Below are positions 31,105 through 43,142 of a stretch of DNA of 64,000 nt, piece by piece (position 1 is the first letter of the stretch; every line of letters starts with the position of its first letter). A program made the translations under genes and the position numbers. A model generated the notes under the pieces. That model was not told where the DNA came from. It ran no database searches and saw nothing but the letters and a program-made list of their open reading frames with translations. Origin of the DNA: Papilionanthe hookeriana x Papilionanthe teres (lineage: Eukaryota > Streptophyta > Magnoliopsida > Asparagales > Orchidaceae); the NCBI GenBank assembly GCA_022702705.1, contig CM040433.1, positions 16,500,682-16,564,681 of the forward strand, given 5' to 3'.

Positions 31105-32229
31105 ATGGCTCCAAGGTTGAGTAAAGGGAAGAGAAAATTGGATTTTGATGAAGAAAAATTTGTTAATGTTAAAGCGCAATTTCGCTTTAACTCTTACCTT
31201 TACAATAAGAAGTGTATTCAGGATCGAGCTTTTGATAATCCTGGTGGATCTGTAGAGCAGTTCATTGCAGAACAAAATTGGGAGAGATTTTGTTATTTTA
31301 CTGCAAATGCTGTTATGGGTATTGTTAGAGAGTTTTATTCAAATGTGCCCTGGACTAAGACTGAGTATGTGTTAGTTAGAGGAAAAATGATTGAATTTAC
31401 TCCTCAGTGTATTAATGCATTCTATCAGACTCGGGAACCATTTGTGTGTGAATATGAAAACTTTGATAATTGAGAGGCAAATATGAAGGAAGTGATTGCT
31501 TTTCTAACGGATGGAAGAGGGGAATGGAAAGTAAGTCAAAAATAGATGATTAACTTCCCTGCTTCCAAGTTAAATGTTGCATCAAAAGTTTGGCGCTATT
31601 TCATCTCTGCAAGAGTGTTACCTTCTTATCACCACAGTGAAGTTACAAGGGATAGAGCAATTTTGAACTATTGTATTCAGAAGATGAAGAAAATTAATAT
31701 TGGAGCTATTGTCTTCAAGAACATTCAAACTATTGCTAGAGGTGAGACCACTGGAGGATTAGGACATCCTGTCCTAGTTCATGCCCTGTGTGTACAGTCT
31801 AGAGTAGAGTTCAACAGTTCTGAAGAGGTAGCTAGACCATTGAGATCCAATACAAAGACTATTATTCGTACTTATGAGTCTCATGTAGGAGCCCGAGATG
31901 AGAGTAGGAGTACTGATATTCCTACTACGAGTTATGACATTCTATCTACAACTGATCCCTCTACATTATCTGATATTATGGAGCAGCTGAGATTACAGAG
32001 TGCTAGTGTGGATCGACTCCATAGTGGGATGGATGTGTTTGAGGCCAGAAGTGATGTGAGTGAAGATTATATGAGGAGAAGAGTTGAGTTTGATATTTCT
32101 TATCATGAAGCTCGGAACAGATTCATGAGGGGGGAGACTGATGTGATATTCCCTACCTGCCCCATCTATACACCGTATAGACCCGATCATGCTGACCCTG
32201 CTGATGAACCTGGTGATGAAGATTGGTAG
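31105..32229 (+). pseudogene. ORF B, env-position protein of unknown function, complex copy A
   Basis: 374 codons. Opens MAPRLSKGKRKLDFDEEKFV, a basic N-terminus. Core: FCYFTANAVMGIVREFYSNV, YVLVRGKMIEFTPQCINAFYQ, VIAFLTDGRGEWKVSQK, FPASKLNVASKVWRYFISAR, VTRDRAILNYCIQKM and GGLGHPVLVHALCVQS, parallel to ORF A. The C-terminus is P/D/E-rich, ending ADEPGDEDW. Only two stops: TGA at 31471-31473 and TAG at 31543-31545; the second is shared with copy B. Otherwise open, the best preserved ORF of the complex. Confidence 0.75.
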
Positions 32230-33538
32230 ATTGTTTGTTTCTATTTCTGTTTTTCTTGTTGTGTGTTGTATTGTATTGTTTTGATGTAGTAGTTATTTGC
32301 TTTTCATGTGATGTGTAAACATGTTGATGTACTGTTATGTTGTAATGAAAAATTGAAATTGTTAAATGAACTGTGTAGTGATGTGATAGTTTCTTTAGTA
32401 TTGTGATGTTTTGTTGGATGTTTAGATGTCTAAAGTTAATTTCTCTTCACCCTTGCAAATGTTAAAAATTTTTATATATCACTGTTACTAACTGTTTCAT
32501 GTCTGCTAGTTGTAAATTTTGAATAATACCAGATAGCTGTTGAAGATTTCAAGATCCCAACACAAAAAGGTTAGTTACTTCTACTCTCTACTGTTTCAAA
32601 TTTATTAAAAAATTTAAGTTTGGAGGAGGGTAGAAAAATATTAACTCTTATTTGTTCTCAATTATTATATTTTCAAAAAATTATTAGCATAACTTCTTGT
32701 AGTTGATCCTCAATGTAGGTAACAAAAACTTTTTATTTTAGTTGAATATTATAGAAGGATTGGATGAAAGTTTTATAGTAATAAAGGTTAATTTTATAGA
32801 GGTAAGATATTTGGTATGAAAGGATTTGATTATAGTTAACTATTTAAAGTAAAGAAAACTATATTTTTGAAATGTTAAGAGACTTAAAGTATTGTGTGTT
32901 AAGAAGAGATTGTGACTTTATGATGAATAATAAAGCTCATACCTAATTATAAAGTAAGGAGGTATCTCAAGTTTGAACTTTAGAAAGGGGAGAGTGAACT
33001 TCAAAATCAGTAAAGGCTATCCAGATATAGTAATCCTCATTAAAGAAAAAGAAAAGGTAAGAAAAGAAAAGAAGGATTGAAAACAATCCTAAAAAGAAAA
33101 GAAAAAGAAAAAGAAAGAAAAATATTTATGAGGAGAAGCTTGAGGAGATGCATAATTAAAAATTGGCTTCACTTGAGTCACCCTAAAGAGAGAACTTGAT
33201 TTCATCTCTGAATTTATATTTGAAGTATTGGCCTACACTCTGATGAAGTTTGCATGAACTCCTTTTTCACATAATCTTTCAAGGCACTCTTAATGTAACA
33301 AATTATGGTTTATCTTGAAATAAATAGAAGTCTAGAACCCTTAGACTTGATTGCTGAATACTCTTATACCTGTAGTGTTGACCTGGTTACTAAATTTCTT
33401 TCTAAAACTCCAACCAATATATTCTTTTGAATGAAAAATTTTAGTATCTTACAGGTGAAAAGTGCATTGCCTAGAGTTATATTTTTATTTAGTAAAAGGA
33501 TTACTTGAGGACAAGCAATAGTTAAGTTTGGGGGATTT
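32230..33538 (+). other. 3' non-coding region with hairpins and polypurine tract, complex copy A
   Basis: Contains the block CTATCCAGATATAGTAATCC from 33017, a purine tract (about 33043-33125) broken by the hairpin GGATTGAAAACAATCC (33074-33089), GAGGAGAAGCTTGAGGAGA, and a stem with loop AGGA at 33500-33519 (one mismatch here). The polypurine tract AAGTTTGGGGGATTTT directly precedes the LTR. The same elements occur in the same order in element 1 and copy B. Confidence 0.6.
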
Positions 33539-34499
33539 TGATGCACCAAAAATATATACAGTTTTTGCTATATAATTTTACCTATTTTTGGTGATATTAC
33601 ACTTTAAAGAAATGTATTTTCATGATTTGTTGCAGGTATGATGATTTTCGGTGATTGGAGCGAAAAGAAACGAAAAGGAACGAATTCGGAGCAACAAGGA
33701 GCATCAAGGAGCAAAAAGGAGGAAAACAGCTTCTGGCGCCGCCGGCGCCATTTTCCCGAGAGCTCAGCAAATATTTGGACGATAGAGCGCCGCCGGCGCC
33801 CAATGTCGGTGGATTTCAAATTTGAAGAGTTTTGGCAATTTTTTGAAGGAATGCCTATGGAAACTCTTGGGATTTCGTTTCTAACTTATAAGTAACTATT
33901 TTTGGACAAATATTAAGGGGGTCTATTGTTTTTCTAATGTAGTTTTAGTGAGGGAGAGTGTGTGTTGAGTGTTAGGGCTTAGAAGAGAAGAGTGTAGAAG
34001 TGAGAATTTGAGAGGAATTCTTCTCTAAGGAGTGAAGGGAAGGAGTAAAGTGAGAGGTTGCTTCTTCCTTTCCATTCTAAAGAGGGAATTGAGTTTACAA
34101 AGAAGAGAGATAAGGATTCAAAGGAACTTCAAGGGAATTGCATTGGGGAAGAGAAAGAATAAGTAGTATTTTCTTTTATGATTTGTATGACTTTTCTTTT
34201 ATATATAAAATCAATGTTTTATTGTGTCTTCTCTATGAATTCTAAGTAGTCTCCTTTTTCTTTCTTCTTGAGTAGAGATGTGATGATGTGCTAATATGGA
34301 TGTGAAGTGCTTTTAAAGTATAGAAGAAATTGTGATGGTTTTTCATTTTGAATTTAATTTACTTTTTGTTCTGGCAAATTAAATTGTTAAAATCTGTTGT
34401 TGTACATTAACTTTGAAAGAATTTAGTGTCCTACAACAATAATGAAGAATTCATTCAATTTCCATAGATGAATTGTGTGGTTCATGGGAATTGAGTGCA
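33539..34499 (+). repeat. Middle LTR of the Athila complex, 3' truncated
   Basis: Begins TGATGCACC and follows the other two LTRs to TTGAGTGCA at 34499, where they continue AATAAATAG but this one jumps into integrase sequence. About 961 bp, missing roughly the last 700. Confidence 0.9.
33734..33800 (+). promoter_or_regulatory. GC-rich palindromic module in the middle LTR
   Basis: TGGCGCCGCCGGCGCCA (33734-33750), spacer TTTTCCCGAGAGCTCAGC.., box 2 GCGCCGCCGGCGCC (33787-33800). Equivalent to 21751-21839 and 40263-40332 in the other LTRs. The spacer contains TTTTCCCG, which resembles an E2F-type site, an inference only. Confidence 0.5.
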
Positions 34500-35143
34500 T
34501 ATTCATAGAATCTCTACTACTTATCATCCCCAGACTAGTGGTTTAGCAGAAGTGTCTAATCGTGAAATTAAAAGAATTTTAGAGAAAACTGTGGATAATC
34601 ATAATTTAGATTGGTCTGCTCGATTTGATACTGCATTATGGGCTTATAGGACGCTTTAAGACCCCTATTGGAATGTCTCCTTATAGACTAGTGTTTGGTA
34701 AGACTTGCCATTTACCGGTTGAAATGGAGCATAAAGCATATTGGGCGATAAAAGAGCTGAATTTTAATTTGAAAAATGCTAGAGAGAAGAGATTTATGCA
34801 ATTGAATGAATTAGAAGAGATTAGAAATGCACCTTATCACAATGAAAGGATCTATAAAGAGAAAATGAAATTGTGGCATGATTGGAAGATATTGAAAAAG
34901 AAATTGGAATATGGATAAAAAGTTTTGTTATACAGCACAAGATTTAAGTTATTTCCTAGAAAGCTCAAGTCTAGATGGTTAGGACCTTTTACAGTCGTAA
35001 AAGTTTGTTCTTTTGGAGCTGTTGATATTAAGGATCCTGATACTGGAAATATTTTCAAAGTTAATGGGCATCGATTAAACCCTTACTTTGACGGGTTTCA
35101 ACCTGAATTCAAAGAGGTTTTAATGCTGAGTCATCTCGATTAA
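34500..35143 (+). pseudogene. Integrase C-terminal part, complex copy B
   Basis: Starts within the core (STTYHPQTSGLAEVSNREIKR-type segment) right at the junction with the truncated LTR, keeps TP.GMSPYRLVFGKTCHLPVE and ends with SRWLGPFTVVKV and FKEVLMLSHLD. A frameshift near 34650 and TAA at 34916-34918 are present. The segment just after the junction is missing from copy A, so the copies were damaged separately. Confidence 0.85.
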
Positions 35144-35364
35144 CTGAATGGTTTATCAGGCTGACGACATTAAACCAAGCACTTTATGGGAGGCAACCCA
35201 TATGTATCTTTGTGGTGTGTTTGCTTGTTGGTTGTAGTTGTGCTTTTTAGATAGTTATTTTTGAATCCTAGTAGCTCCTAAATACTTTTAAAATTGATAA
35301 TAATTGGATCGAATTGAGATATTGAAATATTTTGGGCCAAACGAAGTTCGGTGAGATTTTTTAC

Positions 35365-35490
35365 CACTGGCGCCACCGTCGCCAGAATGGGAGCCACCGG
35401 CGCCCAATTACAGAGAGTATTGCCCTATTAAGCGTCGCCAGTGCCCAAAATCTGTTGATGGTTTTTGGAGTTTCAAAATGCGAGTTTTGG
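35365..35490 (+). promoter_or_regulatory. GC-rich module upstream of ORF A, complex copy B (decayed)
   Basis: Boxes TGGCGCCACCGTCGCCAG, GCCACCGGCGCCC and GCGTCGCCAGTGCCC with C-to-T-type and other changes relative to copy A, then the GGTTTTTGGAGTTTCAAAA segment. Confidence 0.45.
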
Positions 35491-35667
35491 TGGTTTTAAG
35501 CGGGATCTTCGTCCTTATAACTCCCTAAACTCCATTTTAGACTTCCAAACTCCAGAAAAATGAAAACTACCATTCCCAATTCGCATCCCAAGGATTCCTA
35601 CTCTATAGGAACCCCTCGATCTCACATTTTTAACTGAAGGAAGTTTATAAGTTTCGAGGCGTAGCGA

Positions 35668-36758
35668 TTGTTCAATAAAGTGATGATGAAGTGGAGGGTT
35701 ATCAAGGAAAGAGGCTTTATAAATCAAGGTATGGATAATTCTACTACAAAAATTGAAGAGATAATTAAGGAAAGACGTTGGGAAGTGCTTTGTTACACTA
35801 CTGTTGCCGTAGTCATTTCAGTTGTTAAGGAATTCTATGCAACTCTTCACGGGATCAACCAAGGATTTATATTTGTGCGAGGTAGGTTTGTGCAATTCAC
35901 TCCTACGAGAATTAATGATCTCTTTATGATTGAGAATGTACATATTTGCCATTATTTCAATTTTAATACCACAAGTGATAATATGAATGATGTGTATTGT
36001 TATTTGATGGATGACAATGAAGATTGAGAAGTTAGAGAAAATGGATATATTAGTTTCCCTTCTGCATCTTTAAATCCGGTGTCAAAACAGTGGCATTACT
36101 TTATTTCGACAAAGTTATTTCCAACTTTGAAGATTAGTAAGGTAACCAAGGAAAGTGCCATTTTGAATTTTTGTATTCAAACTAGGAGGCCGATTGATAT
36201 TGGTAATATAATTGTGAAATCAGTTTTGGGATTAATTGTGCATGGATCTAAATATGGGTTAGACACCCATCCACCATATTTTTGTTGTGTAGTCAATCAC
36301 AAGTTCCATATGAGAGTTGGGAAAAGGTTCTTCTTCCCTGGAGGCCTATTGATCCAACTAATCTTTATGACTACCAAACAGTAGGAGATGAAGATGATAT
36401 GAATCTGCTTAATGATCAACCAACTAAGGCTTCACAATTGATTCAACACTATTTTCCTGAAAGTACCAGAATGATACTGAAGAGGATCAAATAGTTGGAA
36501 AAAGAGGTACATAATGTTATGAATGCAATCAATAATATTTCTAATTTATTTGATTGTATAGATTGGAGGATGAAGGAACAATTTGATCACACTGGTCGGA
36601 TTGAGATGGGCTTGATTAATCTGATGAAAAAGAATATTGTGATTGTTGAGGATTCATTAGATGAATTCCCATTTCGTCCCTTCTACAATTTGTTCGTGCA
36701 TCAGCAATCTATTGGAGATGTTAGTGAGGAAGATAGTTCTGAGACCGATGTGGAGTGA
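35668..36758 (+). pseudogene. ORF A, complex copy B
   Basis: Same protein as at 29146-30258. Segments EVLCYTTVAVVISVVKEFYATL, FIFVRGRFVQFTPTRINDLF and HYFISTKLFPTLKISKVTKES. TGA at 36026-36028 where W is expected, a one-base loss near 36258-36262 and TAG at 36492-36494. These breaks are not in copy A, whose own stops are absent here. Confidence 0.75.
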
Positions 36759-37156
36759 TTATTGGGTTCTACTTATGTTTGATGTGTGTTTAGTTTACTT
36801 TGCTTAATTATGTTTGGTGTGTTTAGTATTTACTTTTCTTTGCTTTGTAATTTGAATTTGGGTTTGCTATGCTTAATTTCATTGTGTGTGCTTAGATTTT
36901 AGTGTTTTCTTATTGTAGCGTACTTGCAACACTAAAAATCTAAAGAGTTGTTGGTTTAATTTGATGAACATATTTAGTGTTTATGATGTAACGTGGGTTT
37001 TGTATATAAAAGTATATTTTGTATTGTTTGTATAAGAATTGTGTTAGTTATTGCTTGTGTGATGAAATAGATGCTTAATGAAGTGTTAAATGTCATTATA
37101 GAGGTCGAAACGATCGAAATTACGAAAAAATTTTTGGACCCAGAAAAATTTTTGGA

Positions 37157-37246
37157 CTGGCGCCGCCAGTGCCCAAATCCAGAGAGTTTTGGCATTTTTA
37201 ATAAATAGAGCGCCGCCGGCGCCCTATCGAGCGCCACCAGCGCCCG
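37157..37246 (+). promoter_or_regulatory. GC-rich module upstream of ORF B, complex copy B
   Basis: TGGCGCCGCCAGTGCCCA (about 37158), GCGCCGCCGGCGCCC (about 37210) and an extra third box GCGCCACCAGCGCCCG (about 37230) absent from copy A, so box number varies between close copies. Confidence 0.5.
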
Positions 37247-37626
37247 AATACAGAAAAAGGCCGAAAACTCTTTATTTCGCGATTTTGACCCTGGGATCCT
37301 CGGTTTTTTCCATTGCTTTCGTCTTCCTCCATTTTCGCAATTTTGAAGACCTTGGGCTTGCTAGATCTCAGATTTGAAGTGATTTCAAAGCTTTTCGAAA
37401 CCTGATCTACACTTCTCTTGGTAAGAGCTTCACTTTAAGTTAAAAAATTTTTATATTGACCATGGGAATCTCTCACATTGCTTAGATTGGAATTTTTTGG
37501 ATTTTTCAAGAAATTTTGAAATTCCTATGATGAAATTTGCTCTTACTTGTTTAAAATAGTATTTGGAGTTTGTTACATTGTGGATTTGGATTTATTAGAT
37601 TTTTCTTGCAAATTTAAGAAATCCAC

Positions 37627-38747
37627 ATGGCTCCAAGGTTGAGTAAAGGGAAGAGAAAATTAGATTTTGATGAAGAAAAATTTGTTAATGTTAAAGCGCA
37701 ATTTCGCTTTAACTCTTACCTTTACAATAAGAAGTGTATTCAGGATTGAGCTTTTGATAATCCTGGTGGATCTGTAGAGCAGTTAATTGCAGAACGGAAT
37801 CAGGAGAGATTTTCTTATTTTACTACAAATGCTGTTATGGGTGTTGTTATATAGTTATATTCAAATGTGCTCTGTATTGAGACTGAGTATGTGTTAGTTA
37901 GAGGAAAAATGGTTGAATTTACTCCTCAGCGTATTAATGCATTCTATCAGACTCGGGAACCATTTGTGTGTGAATATGAAAACTTTGATACTCGAGCGGC
38001 AAATATGAAGGAAGTGATTGCTTTTTTAATGAATGGAAAAGGGGAATGGAAAGTAAGTCAAAAATAGATGAGTAACTTCCCTGCTTCCAAGTTAAATGTT
38101 GCATCAAAAGTTTGGCACTATTTCATCTTTGCAAGACTGTTACCTTATTATCACCACAATGAAGTTACAAGGGATAGAGCAATTCTGAACTATTGTATTC
38201 AGAAGATGAAGAAAATTGATATTGGAGCTATTGTCTTCAAGAACATTCAGACTATTACTAGAGTCGAGACCACTGGAGGATTAGGACATCCTATCATAGT
38301 TCATGCCCTGTGTGTACAGTCTGGAGTAGAGTTCAACAGTTCTGAAGAGGTGGCTAGATCACTGAGACCCATTAAAAAGACTATTAGTCGTACTTATGAG
38401 TCTCATGTAGGAGCCTGAGATGAGAGTAGGAGTACTGATATTCCTACTACGAGTTATGACATTCCATCTACATCTGAGCCATCTACATTATCTGATATTA
38501 TGGAGCAGCTGAGATTACAGTGCTAGTGTGGATAGACTCCATAGTGGGATGGATGTGTTTAAGGCCAGAAGTGACGTGAATGAAGATTATATGAGGAGAA
38601 GAGTTGATTTCAATATTGCCTATCATGATGCTCAGTTCAAATTCATGAGGGGGAGACTGGTGTGAAATTCCCTACCTGCCCCAGCTATCCACCGTATAGA
38701 CCTGATCATGCTGACTCTGTTGATAAACCTGGTGATGAAGATTGGTA
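37627..38747 (+). pseudogene. ORF B, complex copy B
   Basis: Same protein as at 31105-32229, from MAPRLSKGKRKLDFDEEKFV to the GDEDW end. Stops at about 37747, 37852, 38065-38067 and 38416-38418, with frameshifts near 38520 and 38655. The TAG at 38065 matches the one at 31543 in copy A and was therefore present before the copies separated. Confidence 0.75.
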
Positions 38748-40075
38748 GATTGTTTGTTTCTATTTCTGTTTTTTTTTTTTTTTGTGTGTTGTATTGTATA
38801 GTTGTGATGTAGTAGTTATTTGCTTTTCATGTGATATGTAAACCTGTTGATGTACTGTTATGTTGTAATGAAAAATTGAAATTGTTAAATGAACTGTGTA
38901 GTGATGTGATAGTTTGTTTAGTATTGTGATGTTTTATTGGATTTTTATATGTCTAAGGTTAATTTCTCTTCACCCTTGCAAAAGTTAAAAATTTTAATAT
39001 ATCAATGTTACTAATTGTTTCATGCCTGCTAGTTGTAAACTTTGACTAATACCAGATAGTTGTTAAAGATTTCAAGATCCCAGCACAAAAAGTTTAGTTT
39101 CTTTTATTCTCTACTGTTTCAAATTTATTGAAAAATTTAAGTTTTGGGGAGGGTAGAAAAATATTAACTCTTATTTGTTCTCGATTATTATATTTTCAAA
39201 AAATTATTAGCATAACTTCTGGCAGTTGAACCTCACTGTAGGTAAGTAAAACTTTTTATTTTAGTTGAATATTATGGAAGGATTAGATGAAAGTTTTTTT
39301 TTCGTAATAAAGGTTAATTTTATAGAGGTAAGATATTTGGTATGAAAGGATTTGATTATAGTTAACTATTTAAAGTAAAGAAAACTGTATTTTTAAAATG
39401 TTAAGAGGCTTAAAGTATTGTGTGTTAAGAAGAGATTGTGACTTTATGATGAATAATAAAGCTCATACCAAATTATAAAGTAAGGAGGTATCTCAAGTTT
39501 GAACTTTAGAAAGCGGAGAGTGAAGTTCAAAATCATTAAAGGCTATCCAGATATAGTAATCCTCATTAAAGAAAAAAAGGGAAAGAAAAGAAAAGAAAGA
39601 TTGAAAAACAATCCTAAAAAGAAAAGAAAAAGAAAAATAAAGAAAAATAAAGAAAAATATTTAGGAGGAGAAGCTTGAGGAGATGCCTAATCAAAAATTG
39701 GCTTCACTTAAAGTCACCCTAAAGGGAAAACTTAATTTCTTTTCTGAATTTATATTTAAAGTATTGGCCTACATTCTGATGAAGTTTGCATGAACTCCTT
39801 TTTCACATAATCTTTCAAGGCACTCTTAATGTAACAAATTATGGTTTATCTTGAAATAAATAGAAGACTAGAATCCTTAAACTTAATTGTTGAATACTCT
39901 TATACATGTAGTGTTGACCTGAGTTACTAAATTTCTTTCTAAAAGTCTAACCAATATATTCTTTTGAAAAAAAAATTTTAGTGTCTTACAGGTGAAAAGT
40001 GCATTGCCTAAAGTTATATTTTTATGTAGTAAAAGGATTACTTGAGGACAAGTAATAGTTAAGTTTGGGGGTTTT
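38748..40075 (+). other. 3' non-coding region, complex copy B
   Basis: As in copy A: CTATCCAGATATAGTAATCC from 39543, purine tract with hairpin GATTGAAAAACAATC (39599-39613), GGAGGAGAAGCTTGAGGAG, perfect stem with loop AGGA (40037-40056), polypurine tract AAGTTTGGGGG. The poly(T) run near 38769-38781 is specific to this copy. Confidence 0.6.
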
Positions 40076-41700
40076 AGATGCACCAAAAATATCTACTATT
40101 TTTGCTATATAATTTTACTCATTTTTGGTGATATTGCACTTTAAAGAAAGGTATTTTTTATGATTTGTTGCAGGTATGACGATTTTAGGTGATTAGAGCG
40201 AAAAGAAGCGAAAAGGAACGCATTCAGAGCAAAAAAAATGCAAAAAGAAGGAAAACAGCTTCTGGCGCCGCCGGCGTCATTTTCCCAAGAGTTCGGTAAG
40301 TATTTGGACGATAGAGCGCCACCGGCTCCCAATGTCGGTGGATTTCAAATTTGAAGAGTTTTGGCAACTTTTTGAAGGGATGTCTATGGAAACTCTTGGG
40401 ATTTCATTTCTAACTTAAAATTAACTGTTTTTGGACAAAAATTAAGGGGGCTCTACTGTTTTTCTAGTGCAGTTTTAGTGAGGGAGAGTGTGTGTTGAGT
40501 GTTAGGGCTTAGAAGAGAAGAGTGTAGAAGTGAGAATTTGAAATGAGTTCTTCTCTAAGGAGTGAAGGAGAAAGAGTAAAGTGAGAGGTTTTTTCTAAAA
40601 AGAGAATTGAGTTTGCAAAGAAGAGAGAAAAGGATTCAAAGGAACTTCAACAGAATTGCATTGGGGAAGAGAAATAGATAAGTTGTATTTTCTTTTGTGG
40701 TTTGTATGACTTTTCTTTTATATATAAAATCCATGTTTTATTGTGTTTTCTCTATGAATTTTTAGTAGTCTCCTTTGTCTTTCTTCTTGCATAGAGATGT
40801 GATGATGTGTTGATGTGGATGTGAAGTGCTTTTAAAGTATAGAAGAAATTTTGATGGCTTTTCATTTGGAACTTAATTTACTTTTCGATCTGGCTAATTG
40901 AATTGTTAAAATCTGTTGTTATACATAACTCTGAAAGGATTTAGTGTCCTACAACAATAATGAAGAATCCATTCAATTTCCATGGATGAATTGTGTAGAT
41001 CATGGGAATTGAGTGCAAATAAATAGATAAATGTGTTTTGATGGACTTCAAATTGGAGGTTTCAGGGTGACAGGCTGAGATCCCTAATTTGGTCCTAAGA
41101 TTAGTAACTAAACTCGAAGGTGAAGGGTGAGTGGAAGCACTGTAGTGATAGCCGGTATCCTCCCAGCCTAGCCTTAGATTTAGTGACTAGACTTAGGATA
41201 TGTCAATGTTCTTTTCATGCTTAGAAGAGGGGGTACTCTTTTAAGGGTAAAGAAACATTTATGCTCCTATTTGGCACAATACCATAGATATTCATTCCAT
41301 ATCATCCACACATCATATACTCGTTGCAAGAGGAAAGATACTTTTCTTATTTATCTAAACCTTTCAAATATATAGCTTAGTGAGTGTCTGTTAGTTAATT
41401 CTATTTTAAAGATATTAGAAGTAATTGTAGTTTTCTTAATTGTTAGTGTTTTCTGCATCTTGGTAGTAGAAGTAAACATTAAACTTTAATTGCAATTTGA
41501 GTATTGGAATTCAATATTACATTATCTATTGTAAGATTATTGCCTTCCCTATGGGATCGATAACCAGGACTCCATTAGAGTCATGTATTACTTGATACGA
41601 TACGTATACTTGCGTTGAATTTTTGGACTTTACAAAATCATTATAAATATATATAAATTTAAGTTCATAAGTTCTTACAATATTAAAGTCCGCGCAGTCA
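40076..41700 (+). repeat. 3' LTR of the Athila complex
   Basis: 1625 bp, AGATGCACC (first base changed from T) to GCGCAGTCA, followed by the target duplication CTTAT (41701-41705). GC-rich boxes at about 40263-40280 and 40315-40332 with single-base changes. Confidence 0.9.
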
Positions 41701-41705
41701 CTTAT

Positions 41706-42391
41706 ACACACATATGTGTTGGGTAGTGGCATCTCTTTGAGGCTCTCGTTACTATGTCACATTCAGTGATGATTACAGCAAAAAGGTATGGGTTTATTTA
41801 TCGAAGCATAAATCTGATGTGTTTAATGTGTTCAGGACTTGGAAGACCATGGTTGAGATAGAGACAGGCTTAAGCTGAGATGTCTGAGATCTGATAATGA
41901 TGGTGAGTACATTGATGGTGGGTTCAAGGAGCATTGTGCAGCTCAGGGCATCATAATGTAGAAGACCATTCCAGGAACACCACAGCACTGCAAAGCGCAT
42001 GAGCAGGACCATTAATGAGTGGGCTAGAAGGATGAGGTTGCACACCGGACTACCACCAACTTTATGTTCAGAAGCGGTTAGCACTGCAGTTTACTTGAAA
42101 AACAGGTGATCATCTATTCCATTAGACTGTAAATTACCTGAGGAGGTCTGGAGTTGGAAAATGGTCAAATTTTCTCACCACAAGACTTTTGGATGTCTTT
42201 CTTATGTTCTTATTAATCCTGGTGCTAGTAGTAAACTTGTGGCTGAGTCAAAGAAGTGTTACTTCATTGGCTATAGAGATGAGGCATATGGGTATCATTG
42301 CTGGGATGATCAGGATCGGAAGATCATAAGGAGCAGGAACGTGGTTTTTGATGAGAAAATTATGTACAAGGACAAGTACAGTACATTCTAA
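41706..42391 (+). pseudogene. Copia integrase, element 1 (right part)
   Basis: Continues the integrase cut at 21565. Segments: YVTFSDDYSKKVWVYLSKHKSDVFNVF (first catalytic D), then stops and frame changes, RTINEWARRMRLHTGLP, LKNRSSSIPLDCKLPEEVW and FGCLSYVLINPGASSKL..CYFIGYRDEAYGYHCWD, the conserved C-terminal part of copia integrase. Ends at 42391 with a TAA. Inactive. Confidence 0.85.
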
Positions 42392-42559
42392 AGCAGTACC
42401 ACAGGAGTCAGAGTTGGTAAAATTTGATGATTTACCAGAGATCACAGTGCAGGGCAGAGTTGCAAGTGATGAGGAGAGTGGGTCCAGGGTACCCATTCCC
42501 ATTGTTCTACAGAAAGTTTCAAAGCAGTCCACCCCTACAGTTGCAGTTCGTAGGTCAAA

Positions 42560-43018
42560 AAGGATGTGACTTTCTCCATAGCATTACTCTCCAACTTTAA
42601 ACTATATTCTGCTGACAGATGGTAGAGAACCTCAGAGTTATGAAGAAATCTTGCAAGTTGAAAATTTGAGCAAGTGGGAGCCTGCCATGAAGGAGAAGAT
42701 GGATTCTCTGCTAGAGAATCAGACTTAAGAGTTGGCAGATCATCCACTAGGGAAGAAGGTATTACACAACAAGTGGGTGTACCGGGTGAAAACTGAGCAT
42801 GATGGCAGTAAGAGGTACAAGGCTATATTTTTTGAAAAAGACTTTCAGCATAGGCAGGATATTGCTCGTGCAGTGGGAGCTGCAAGTAGATACATGAGTA
42901 ACCCAGAAAAGAGCTTGGAGGTACAATACTATTTTAATGCCGATATGTTGACTAAGGGTGTTACCCTTGAGAAACTGAAGTTGTGCGTAGCTCTTGTTGG
43001 TCTTTTAGCTTGAAGAAA
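42560..43018 (+). pseudogene. Collapsed copia RT/RNase H remnant, element 1
   Basis: RT opening segments EPQSYEEILQVENLSKWEPAMKEKM and NKWVYRVKTEHDGSKRYKA are followed within 15 codons by DIARAVGAASRYMSNP, normally found near the end of RT, and then by ADMLTKGVTLEKLKLCVALVGLLA, the C-terminal end of RNase H. So the RT catalytic core and most of RNase H were deleted in at least two steps, with the frame kept open from 42732 to 43013. Confidence 0.85.
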
Positions 43019-43142
43019 GGGGCTTTGAGTTGCAGAGGTGGAGGATATCGCGTTTGAAGGAAAGGGAGAAACCGCCAGTGGAGGATATCAGTTTGAGGAA
43101 GAAGACGTTGTAGCCTGTATACAGGTCTTCAAGTAGAATATT

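Larger units (their letters stand above)
21566..41700 (+). mobile_element. Athila-like complex with three LTRs and one and a half internal regions
   Basis: Order: LTR (21566-23230), full internal region (23231-33538), truncated LTR (33539-34499), partial internal region starting within integrase (34500-40075), LTR (40076-41700). The outer ends are flanked by CTTAT, so it entered copia integrase as one insertion. The three-LTR layout fits unequal recombination between LTRs followed by a deletion joining the middle LTR to integrase at about 34500. The internal copies are close relatives but carry mostly different stops. Confidence 0.85.

Noticed and set aside
28855..33800. GC-rich boxes as CRISPR-like or phage-type repeats
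   Set aside because: The context is plant retrotransposons, spacing is irregular, and there is no array.
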